From NCBI GenBank assembly GCA_914767715.1, contig OU612069.1:20147387-20211386 (forward strand): 64,000 bases of DNA. Direction: 5' to 3'. The position numbers and the translations under genes are program-made. The DNA comes from Membranipora membranacea (lineage: Eukaryota > Bryozoa > Gymnolaemata > Cheilostomatida > Membraniporidae). Below, in pieces: positions 33,549 through 43,263 of the stretch (the first letter of the stretch is position 1; each line of letters begins with the position of its first letter). Under the pieces are notes generated by a model. The model had not been told where the DNA came from. It ran no database searches and saw only the letters and a program-made list of their open reading frames with translations.

Positions 33549-36500
33549 TTAAAAGTTTGCAGCTATGACGATTGTAGCGATTGTGGCAATGGTAGGTGTC
33601 AATCTTGTGACAGCAGGGGCAGGTGCTCCTGAGGTCGTTGTTTTTCCAACGATTTTTGTGACTGTTGACTTAGGCTTCTGAGTACTTGGTGCGGTGGTTG
33701 GTAGAGGTGTGGAACCTGAACTTGTCTTTGGGGCAGAAATTGTTGTAGTAGCTGTAATGTAAGCAAATTAAATATTATCAATACACTCTTGTGACAACGC
33801 AAAATTAAGATTACAAGTCATCACACCTCGATAACAAGTTAACTCGGACCATTGCGAAATGTACACATCAGGTCTTTGATAGATCACGAGCTGATTGTTT
33901 TAGTCTAAGTATCATTCCAAGGAATTTGGTGTGACGACCCGAGGTCAAATCCGATATTGGTACTCAGATTACATTTGCTCTAACAATTGGCAATACAGAT
34001 ACTCATAGTGAAATCTCAATGTCAATGGGAGTCAGTTGGCCATTTCAACAACATCAGAAATAATCATACACATAGAAATTTAACTTGGTAACTGGGGGGC
34101 GGGATGATCTGATGTGATAGCTGGTTAAGCAGGCCTAATCACTAACACACAGCTTTGCTATGTAATCATATCCTGCTTGACATGAATCTCAACTCCGAAT
34201 AGTGATAACATGTAGTGGGATTGAAATGTCAAGAGTGCCAGATGTGCCAATAACCTGAAATTATTATCCGTGCTAGCGAATATTAGGTCACCCCAGTACT
34301 AGCTAAATTAAACTCTAGCTAAAAATTAAATCAAACTTCCAAGAAACACCTAAAAAAAGCGGATAGAGTAATCCATACCTAAACATTCTCTCACTCCGTT
34401 GCCTACATCAGTGTATGTATAACCAGCCTCACAATCACAGAGCTGGTTGGCTGCCAAGTCCTTATAGTATGCATTTTGAGCTGCATTGTCGAATACACAT
34501 ACCTTAGTAATCGGCTGACCAGGGGGATGGATACTGTTCGTAGCTGCACAAGTACCTGTAAAATACAATCATGGCTGTGATAAACTCTGATACACATGTA
34601 CAGACATGAAAATGATAAAAATTAAGTCAGCCAAATAAAAATAAAAATTAGTTTATTTATTTACCCACAAGGATAACTTCTGAGTGATGAACACTACATC
34701 AAAACCGCCCGATCACTGAGTCTAAGCACTACATAGCCAGCTCTGGCGAAGGAATACCTATTGAATTGATATAGAGTATCTAACGTTGATGCACCATTGT
34801 TCAAATGAAACTAAGCCCTGCACAGTCCAACACCGGACCAAGGCTGGTAAACTCCAAAACTTTTACTGTTAGCATGCTGGGATTTAAAATGAAGCGATCC
34901 TGGCTTTTGTTGTCAAAGTAGCCCTGAAGGAGAATGATACATCTGAGCAATAATTGACACAAATATTTCGAGTCTACATCTATATATGCTCTAGTTCAAA
35001 CCCCCATACAACGCGCTCCCCACACAATATGGCCATCGGCCCTGAAGTTTACAATTATACTGCAACGCCCCCATATAATGCCCCCCCCTCCCACAATACA
35101 GCCCCCCGACAATTATGTTCACAATCATACTACGGAACTTACAGGTCACTGTTGTGTTCTTTGCGTCTGTAGCAGGGTTATCCGGACATGTCAATCGTAG
35201 CTGATTACTCTTGACATTATGGCTACAGTAAAATCTGTCCACTGTTGTGTTTTTGAGGGTGAAGCTGGACCCTTCATCATGTACTACCATTCTGTAACCT
35301 GAAGGGAGAGAAAGCGATGAGGTGTGACGTAACCGAATCAATGTACGCTAAAGGAGTAAATGTAAGCTCGAGTGTGACCAAATGGTATTTAGAGTTTATA
35401 TTACCTATTTTGCTAATGATAGGTAAAATTTAATTTTGAGAGTTTGGGTATGACCAAATGGTAGCTTGAGTGTAGTTTAGCTAGTATTGGGGGTGACAAA
35501 ATAGTAGCTAAAGTTGAGTTATCCTAGACTGGGGGGTGACCACGTCGTGCTAGCTAAAGTTAAGTTAGTTATGGGGGACCAAATGTAAGCTAGAGTTAAG
35601 TTAGTTTGAGTGTGACTAAATGTAGGCTTGAATTTTATTGTGGCTAGGTGAGGTGGGAGTCGATAAATAGTAAAGAGAGTGAGTGAGTTTCAGCCAGTTT
35701 TCCAGTTAGCTATTTCAACCATGTTGTGCAAAATGTCAAACTTTTCCTCCTGCGAATACTTTACTCCTCAAGGTGTTATAACTTAGTCAGCATCAGTTTA
35801 TCACCGTTTTAGAGGGGGGGGGGGTCCCAGACAGCCCCAACTGGGATGTCATTATCAAGCACCACTTGGAAAAGTCACGCTCAGATGTTTGGTTGTTTTA
35901 GGTTATGACTGGGACTAAACATAATTAGGGTGGCGCTCGTCATCACTACTATCATGTTAAATCTGCTGAGAAAAAGTAACTTCTGATTCTGACTACAATA
36001 TAGCTTGCCTTCTCTTCATTGTACAGGGGTGCGCCAAATTGAATTTCATGTGTATGTTATTATCTAACATGTTTCATGTACTGTAAAGATAGCTGGATAG
36101 CTGCTAATAAATTTGAGTGATTTACATTTTTACATTTACATTATATACCTACCCTCTGTAGAAGCAGGAAAGTTGAATATCTCATCTACACTGATGTCCT
36201 GTGCAGTGTTACCAGCTCCGGGGGTTAGAGTCACGACCCTCACAGCCATTGTGTTTAAATCTGCCACTGTCAGTATGCTGCAGGTAAACATAGGAAATAA
36301 TTATCAACAATTTCATCTTACCACAGTCTATGCAGCCTAAGGAGTGTGTATCAGTGTGGAGGGGATCTCGGAATTCAAATCTGCAAGATTACCAATCTGT
36401 TCCCCCCTAGCTGAGTAAGCAAGACCCACTGGGGTCTTGCTCCCATATCGCTTACTTATTGGTGGAACTATGAACATTCTGAGTGAAAGATTTCGGAACG

Positions 36501-39500
36501 AATTTGTCTAATTGAAAGCCTGAATAGAGAAGTAGTAGGGATTATTTGCTTTGAAAAGGATTGCACATTTTAATTGAAAGACTCCCAATAGGCTCGCAAA
36601 TGAACGTATCAATTGGCTTGGTTGACATTATAAAATGCTCTTCTCATAATATGTTGAGTTGAGTGACACTCGATAATGTGCGTAGTTGCTATGTCAAGGA
36701 CATCTCTGGGTCAAATCCTACAACCTCAACAGTTTAAATAATGCTTATCATTGCCACACTGATCACATGATATACTATTGCATGTATATCTCTGATCAAT
36801 AAAGAGTGAACTGATTCACTTAGCATGAGTACCAGCACAAGGGATTTGGTGTGACGACCCGAGTTCAATTATACTAATAAGGGGCGGGAACATGTCAGGC
36901 ACTCGTTCTAAATTTACTTTTACGATCAGAGATACACATGATAGTAGTGTAGTCTCAATGTCAGTGTGTGTCAATGCAATGACTCATCACATGTGAATTA
37001 CTGAATGCCTCTGTATTTAGTGACTAACTGTGTTATCATAGTCTAAGTGTTCAGACTGCAGTGTTGGTGGCACTACAGTCAGTATTTGGTATTGTAATGC
37101 CACTAACCCGCACAGCAGCCGTCTGAGCAATTAGACGTAACTCAATGATATCTTTTCAATATTTCATCAGATTGTGTAATAAATGAGATAGGATATTTAT
37201 TAGCTGAGAAACATATATCATAAAATGTGTACATACTTGACATCAGTATTTGCACTCATCGGTACGAGCATGATTTTGAAGTAGTCCTTGCACTGTACAA
37301 CATCAGGCTGTACTTCTTTATAACTAGGGCACTCCCTGTTGTGATTATATTCGAGCCTCAGCTCAACCATCTCATTACCAGCAGGGTTCGCAATGAACGG
37401 GAAGAACACCAGGTTATCTTCATGTATGTGCCGTACATTCAAGATGTTCTCTTCAGGCATTGTTTCCATCCACAGCAAAATTGAGTTTGAGCTCAGATTC
37501 ACACTAGGCTACAAAACAGGAGGAGTTTACATAACGTTCAAGTAATAATATCTATTATTTGTCTTCTTTTTATCAATGAGAGGACAACTACTGAGAAATA
37601 AAAGATGATATAGACTTTAAGATCAGGAAGTCTCCGACACATGTCCCAAACTCCCTGTAATAATGTATCTTAGCAAAGCCAACTGGAGGGAAGGGGGTAA
37701 TGATCCGCTGATCATCAACTTGGTTATGAAATACCAGATCATATTTCTAAAAGTTTACAGAGTAGTTTTAGCCAATGATCCTTGAAATATAGGTGAGAAC
37801 TTGATATGTATCTGACAGGCTTGCTAAAACTCATATGCCCAAGGCACCTTATGTCACCCCCACAAGGCAGCGAATAAAATGGAGACCCAGCAGATGCCTC
37901 TACTATGTCCTGTTATGTCCATATATAGGCTCAAGAGTATGTAACCCCTCACAAATATGACAAACATGTAGGTGTGGGAGTAGGAGGTGGCTCAGAGGTT
38001 AGTGCGCCGGTCTTCATCATGCAAGCGTTGAAGGTCGTGGGTTCGAATCCCACTGCAGTCCACTGACTACTTGGACTTGTTGGACCCCTAGGTGTTTTCC
38101 ACCTTGCCTACAAACTAAGAGCAAATTGGTGCAGTTATTGCGGCCTCACCCTTAAGGCACACACTATTTTGCTGCCCATTCTTCGGAATGTGGTGAGTGA
38201 CTGACCCTTGCGATATAAACCAACCATTTTTAACCAATACAACGTAGGCTACCTTGAGCACTCTGCCATCGATAATACTCTATTATCATGTGTATCTCTG
38301 ATCGTTAGAGGCACTTTAGCCAACCCTAATTAAAACGATTGAACACCGGTCGTCACACCAAATTCCTTTTTATGGTAATTACTAAGAGAATTTATTCACG
38401 TTCTACCGATCAGAGATTTACATGGAATAGTATATAACGTGATCAGTGTGTACCTTGACTGTATCATTATCTCTGTCCACGACTGTTACATCTGAGGTTG
38501 TATACGTAGCTTGGGTGTTTTCACCCCCAGAGGATAACTGTGTATCTGAAATTAGAAACATTCTGTTAGAGATCACGGCCAACAATAGTAAGTGATGATT
38601 TTCTATCTATAGAATGGTACAACTGATGTTATCAAGAATTTAGTTAAGAACACCATTATATCAATGGTAATCTTTGAATATTTATAATTTTTGATTATAA
38701 ATGAGTGTTGACAGTATTATTTGGCAAAGTTTATTGTGTTAGAGAATATAATTTTGGCATTGTAAACTATATAATACTTTTATTGACTGTTTGTCACAAT
38801 AGAACTGTATGATGGCAGTGACAGTTATGTTCAGTTCAGCTAAAACTACCCTCTATTAAATAGTTGGCCCAACAAGATGTTGATATCACAGTGTTCCCTA
38901 TGATACCAACAAGCAAAACAATATGAATCTTTGATGCAGGAAACCTGCTGTAGCGGGATATTCACTGGAAGTACAATGCTGACAATGATGAAGGAAATAA
39001 ATGTCATGGTAGCACAATTTTGTGTGCTGTCTCGTTTGAAATTCATCAGGATTTGGGCTTTATCAACCAATGAGTCGCCAATTGAACAGCAGCTGCTATT
39101 TGATGTATAATATCATTGGGTGACAGTCAACACACAGTATCCTTCCAAATTTAGAAAGGAGACCGGAAAAACAGCCGAGCACTTGACTTGCTATGTCATA
39201 TCAATAGCATAATAATAATATGAAGTATATCAATGTAATAAATATCAAATATATAAATATTGATATAATAAGCCTGTGAGACAATCACCCACATACTAGA
39301 TACTGTAACTGTTGACACTTCACATCAAGTAGACTCGAAAAGGGAAACGGCTGGCTATCTAACATCAAATACTTTCAAAATAATTATTGCAAACAATCCT
39401 CATTTCGAACTCAAGCGTCGATATAATGAGTCATGCCAAACTGTATGATAACACAGAGTATAGTAGATATCCTCTGCGATGAAAAGCTAACTGTCAAATC

Positions 39501-39696
39501 CATTTTTATTTCTATTATGACAAATGGTCAATAAACAAATTATTAGTCCTACGATGGCAACAAATTCTCTAACACAGTAAACTTTGCCAAATCCAATCTA
39601 ATCCAATTAGTGTAATGATAATGACTTACCTCTGATAGCTGAGCAGAAACTGACAGCAAGCAAAAGGGTAAGCAGTCTAAGTGTAAGTGCTGCCAT
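33549..39696 (-). CDS. GPI-type Eph-receptor-like ectodomain protein, seven exons
   Basis: Model: complement(join(33549..33751, 34379..34555, 35143..35298, 36153..36277, 37237..37508, 38454..38545, 39630..39696)); 1,092 nt, 363 residues, every junction GT..AG and in phase. Exon 1 is a signal peptide (MAALTLRLLTLLLAVSFCSA). Residues about 55-210 resemble the Eph ligand-binding domain: VELRLEYNHNRECPSY..CKDYFKIML matches the Eph strand with its DCNS..CKETFNLYY pair, and GYRMVVHDEGSSFTLKNTTV..FYC matches GFYLAFQDxGACxALxSVRVxYxxC. Residues about 236-296 resemble the following Cys-rich region (CTCAATNS, KVCVFD, LCDCEAGYTYTD..REC). Exon 7 is a Thr/Pro/Ser stalk and a hydrophobic end, IATIATIVIAANF, typical of a GPI-attachment signal. 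FN3 repeats, transmembrane helix and kinase are absent. It could act as a decoy or co-receptor for ephrin-like ligands at the cell surface; that is inference. Confidence 0.7.
37985..38265 (+). mobile_element. tRNA-derived SINE in intron 2 of the Eph-like gene
   Basis: GGTGGCTCAGAGGTTAGTGCG (A box) and GTGGGTTCGAATCCCACTG (B box) lie about 50 bp apart, followed by a tRNA-unrelated body. The right arm lacks it (compare about 41,485-41,505, where GGGAGTAGGAGGTGA in reverse complement runs straight on), so it inserted into the left arm after the duplication. Target duplication is unclear. Confidence 0.75.
38719..39593. mobile_element. 875 bp inverted-repeat element in intron 1 of the Eph-like gene
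   Basis: The termini ATTTGGCAAAGTTTATTGTG and, inverted, ATTTGGCAAAGTTTACTGTG extend as an imperfect inverted repeat for about 90 bp on each side (both continue through TAGAGAAT and a TTTATTGAC phrase). The right arm keeps one end (about 40,600-40,697) and the internal small open frame. The other end was lost with exon 1. So the element predates the inverted duplication. Confidence 0.6.
38846..39007 (-). CDS. Small open frame: signal peptide plus four cysteines
   Basis: Encodes 53 residues: MTFISFIIVSIVLPVNIPL.. (hydrophobic, secretion-type), then CIKDSYCFACWYHREHCD and a tail LLGQLFNRG. The right-arm copy (40412-40573, plus) has the same length with four base differences, three of them changing residues. 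It lies within the inverted-repeat element in intron 1. It may be a real secreted peptide or a remnant of element coding sequence; selection is not shown. Confidence 0.3.
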   Translation of the reverse strand: MTFISFIIVSIVLPVNIPLQQVSCIKDSYCFACWYHREHCDINILLGQLFNRG

Positions 39697-40340
39697 GGTG
39701 ATCTGTTAATTGTAGTTAGCTCAAGAAGACCACAAATCTCTGAGATAATTTCGATGCTACATTCAAGTTTCTCTGATACAGCTAAGAGGTTCCCTAAGGC
39801 GACCCTGCAGCTCTAGGTCATTCCAGTTTCACGGAGCAAGTCTGATCTCCGCCCCTACCTTCAGAGCAATGAACTCCCTCTTCATTGTTCAGAGGTAAGT
39901 TGGTGCAATATTCCAGGACACAGTTCTGTAGATAAAAACAAAACCCTCAGTCACACTCGGCGCTGTTATGGTAACTGCTCAGTAGAAACCAAGCGCTATC
40001 ACTGATCTGTTCATACATCATCAGTTCAACTCTGAGATAAGAAAGTCAATGTAAATGTCTTGTTGACAAGTATCTCAAGTTCCTCTTGATGTTGGCTATA
40101 AAGAAAGCCAATGTAAATGTCAAGAGCATGTGGTTCCAAAAAATAGGCTGATAAGATTAAAGCCAACATCAAGAAGAACTTGAGATACTTATCAACAAGA
40201 CATTTACATTGGCTTTCTCATCTCACTCTACTGAGCAGTTACCATAACAGCGCTGAGTGTGACTGAGGGTTTTGTTTTTATCTACAGAACTGTGGCCTGG
40301 AATATTGCACCAACTTACCTCTGAAGGTAGGGGCGGAGAT
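39697..40340. promoter_or_regulatory. Palindrome centre and duplicated Eph-like promoter region
   Basis: The arms meet here. 40,041-40,097 is inverted at 40,161-40,216, leaving a 63 bp spacer that itself carries a third, direct copy of GAAAGCCAATGTAAATGTC. The left half is the 5' flank of the intact Eph-like gene; the right half is its mirror copy, now without exon 1. A segment CTGAGGGTTTTGTTTTTATC and its inverse lie about 150 bp from the centre. No clear TATA box is seen. Confidence 0.6.
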
Positions 40341-40411
40341 CAGACTTGCTCCGTGAAATTGGAATAACCTGTAACCTGTTTAACCGAGACAGCACACCAA
40401 ATTGTGCTACC

Positions 40412-40573
40412 ATGAGATTTATTTCCTTCATCTTTGTCAGCATTGTACTTCCAGTGAATATCCCGCTACAGCAGGTTTCCTGCATCCAAGATTCATATTG
40501 TTTTGCTTGTTGGTATCATAGGGAACACTGTGACATCAACATCTTGTTGGGCCAACTATTTAATAGAGGGTAG
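40412..40573 (+). CDS. Small secreted-type open frame, right-arm copy
   Basis: The mirror of 38846-39007: MRFISFIFVSIVLPVNIPL then CIQDSYCFACWYHREHCD and LLGQLFNRG. Open and equal in length to its partner. An upstream in-frame ATG exists at 40,346, but the hydrophobic start fits the downstream ATG better. Confidence 0.3.
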   Translation: MRFISFIFVSIVLPVNIPLQQVSCIQDSYCFACWYHREHCDINILLGQLFNRG

Positions 40574-40716
40574 TTTTAGCTGAACATAACTGTCACTGCC
40601 ATTATACATTTCTATTGTGACAAACAGTCAACAAAAGTATTATATAGTTTGCAATGCAAAAATTATATTCTCTAACACAATAAGCTTTGCCAAATAATAC
40701 TCTCAACACTCATTCA

Positions 40717-41045
40717 CTATGGTTCCATGGATCGATCATGTAAGGATTTTGGTAGTAATCGCCCCATGGAAATGGCATTAAAGTCAAATTCCGATTGTGA
40801 CGAATGACTTTTTGGATGCGAATATAGAAACCGTGTTTATTCGACCAATTTCCTAATTTGCGTCGTGGCTGAATGGTTAGCGGCGCTTGCACACAATGCC
40901 TTCTAAGTGATTTTAAGCGGGAGGCCGGGGTTCAAGTCTCGGCCGCGGCAGATATTTTTCATGTTTTTCCCATCATGGGAATGGTTAGAATGGATTCTAA
41001 CCATTCGAAATTGGAGTGAACCACAAAATCGACCCATGGAACCAT
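40717..41045. mobile_element. 329 bp inverted-repeat element carrying a tRNA-like unit
   Basis: The ends contain ATGGTTCCATGGATCGAT and, inverted, ATGGTTCCATGGGTCGAT. ATTCA flanks both sides and may be the target duplication. The left arm lacks it (compare about 38,690-38,710). It also contains an internal palindrome AATGGTTAGAATGGATTCTAACCATT.. near 40,980-41,007. Confidence 0.65.
40862..40950 (+). repeat. Class II tRNA-like (Ser/Leu-type) sequence
   Basis: GTCGTGG pairs over seven positions with CCGCGGC (G-U allowed), followed by A as discriminator base. A-box TGGCTGAATGGTTAGCGG and B-box GGGGTTCAAGTCTC are present, and the 89 nt length implies a long variable arm. The anticodon stem pairs badly, so I take it as a tRNA-derived remnant, not a working gene. 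Confidence 0.5.
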
Positions 41046-42112
41046 ATTCATAAATATTCAAAGATTACCATTGATATAATGGTGTTCTTAATTAAATTCT
41101 TGATAACATCAGTACCATTCTATAGATAGAATATCATCACTTTACTATTGTTGGCCGTGACCTCTAACGGAATGTTTCTAATTTCAGATGCGCAGTTATT
41201 CTCTGGGGGTACAAGCAAGCACCCCAGCTACGTATACAACCTCAGATGTAACAGTCGTGGACAGAGATAATGATGGAGTGAAGGTACACACTGACCACAT
41301 GATATAATATTTCACGTAAATCTCTGATCGGTAGAACGTGAATTAGTATTGAATCTTAGTAATTACCATAAAAAGGAATTTGGTGTGACAACCCATGTTC
41401 AATTGTTTTAATTAGGGGAGGGTACATGTTAGGTGCTGCTACTAAATTGCCTTTAACGATCAGAGAAACACATTATAATAGAGTACTATCACCTCCTACT
41501 CCCACACCTACATGTTTGTCTTATTTGTGAGGGGTTACATACTCTTGAGCCTAGATATGGACATAACAGGAGGCGTCTGCTGGGTCTCCAATTTATTCGC
41601 TGCCTTGTGGGGGTGAGATAAGGTGACTTGGGCATATGAGTTTTAGCGAGCCTGTCAGATACATATCAAGTTCTCATTAATATTTCAAGGATCATTGGCT
41701 AAAATTACTCTGTAAACTTTTAGATATATAGCCTGGTATTTCATAACCAAGTTGATGATCAGCGGATCATTACCCCCTTCCCTCCAGTTGGCTTTGCTAA
41801 GATCCATTATTACAGGGAGTTTGGGACATGTGTCGGAGACTTCCTGATCTTAAAGTCTATATCATCTTTTATTTTTCAGTAGTGGTCCTCTCATTGATAA
41901 AAATAAGACAATTAATAGATATTATTACTTGAACGTTATGTAAACTCCTCCTGTTTTGTAGCCTAGTGCGGAATTGCGCTCAAACTCAATTTTGCTGCGG
42001 ATGGAAACAATGCCTGCTGATAACGACTTGAACGCACCGAACATACATGAAAATAACCTGGTGTTCTTCCAATTCATCGCCAATTCCGCTGGTAATGAGA
42101 TGGTGGAACTAA

Positions 42113-43060
42113 ACTGCGGAAATTTGGAAAACACCTTTTAATTGGTTAATTGAATCCCACCAAGCCAATCAGGGGTAGTGATCTCATTTTCCGCCTAATC
42201 CAAAACATGGTCAGGTCTTTGGTTGATGCCTGGTGGTGCTGCTTCATGAAGAAGCTCTGTAAAACTGCATACTCTTCTCTGCTAGTGGAGACTATACTGC
42301 TGTAGAGTTTTCCTTTCCAGTCTTGGCAAGTTTCAGGTAACACTAACAGTTTCCATCCTTGTATAGTGGTAGCACTCACTAATTTAGCTAAATATTTCCA
42401 GCGTTTGTATTATTAAATATATATATAAATATTATTAATAATCATCATTACTTCACTTCTCTCTCTAGTACTTTACTGTAGGTAGTACTATTACTACTAC
42501 AACTTACTCAGCTTACTATACTGGGTCAAGGATTGATAGGGGGATGGGAAAGTGGTATATATAAAGCTTAAATTCATTTGACTGAATGAAGTTTTCTGCA
42601 TGGGTGTGTAAAATAGACTCCCCCAACTCACCTAAGTGCCACTCACATTATTGAACCACTTTTATATACTTTTCATGTGGATTCAAACTCATATAAAAAA
42701 CAATGGGCTGTATAAATTTGGAGTTGTCTGCTCTCAATTTGCTAAAATAATTCATTTGGCTTTTTACCTGCAAGCTTTTTTTTGGGACTATGATCAACAA
42801 TGGAGATATTCAGAAATGCAGAAATTCTCAACTACATAGGAAAATAATTTTAATCTTGGCATTGCTTAGTTAATTTTGACCATCAATCATTGTCATCACT
42901 CTTATTCAATGCCGAGATTATTCAAGATTGACAAATAATAAATGTTACAAGGGTGAGTAGTACAGATCATGAATAAATTAGATATTGCCTTCCCCTGGTT
43001 AACCCTTGATGGAGTATAACTACAAGATATCATTGAGTTACTTCTAAGTGCAAGTTAGTG
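42113..43060. mobile_element. Foreign segment replacing part of exon 3 and intron 3
   Basis: Right-arm similarity stops within exon 3 (GAGATGGTGGAACTA) and resumes near 43,060 (TACAATACCAAATACTGAC). The segment begins CTAAACTGCGGAAATTTGG, close to the ACTAAAATGCGGAAAT motif repeated at the right end of the 12.87 kb insertion, so it may be a fragment of that family. A 77-codon minus-strand open frame (42146-42379, MSATTIQGWKLLVLPE..) is unrecognised. Confidence 0.5.
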
Positions 43061-43263
43061 GGATTTACAATACCAAATACTGACTGCAATGCCACCAACA
43101 CTGCAGTCTGAACACTTAGACTATGATAACACAGTTAGTCACCAAATACAGAGACATTCAGTAATTCACATGTGATGAGTCATTGCAATGACACACACTG
43201 ACATCGGGGGTTCACTATAATGCGGAAATGCGGAATTTCTCTCAGTTTTACGATGAAATGACT

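Larger units (their letters stand above)
28167..40097. repeat. Left arm of an about 12 kb inverted duplication
   Basis: From 28,167 to 40,097 the sequence returns as reverse complement from 40,161 to the window edge at 64,000. Matching landmarks (left/right): 28,170-28,250 with 63,905-64,000; NHL exon 3 29,076-29,293 with 63,293-63,510; NHL exon 1 32,220-32,299 with 61,313-61,392; Eph-like exon 7 33,549-33,751 with 59,857-60,058; exon 6 34,379-34,555 with 58,712-58,888; exon 2 38,454-38,545 with 41,188-41,283. Exon 6 differs at about 10 of 177 sites. The arms differ by several insertions and deletions, so this is not a simple assembly fold-over. The left arm keeps intact genes. Confidence 0.9.

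Noticed and set aside
39697-40340. Palindrome as a pure assembly artefact
   Set aside because: The arms differ at about 5 per cent of sites in exon 6 and carry different insertions with target duplications, which a folded read could not produce; haplotype misjoin is still listed as a check.
40862-40950. Functional tRNA-Ser or tRNA-Leu gene
   Set aside because: The acceptor and T stems pair, but the anticodon stem does not, and the unit sits inside an inverted-repeat element.
42146-42379. 77-codon minus-strand open frame beginning MSATTIQGW
   Set aside because: It looks somewhat protein-like but has no recognised family or splice signals; kept only as a remark on the foreign segment.
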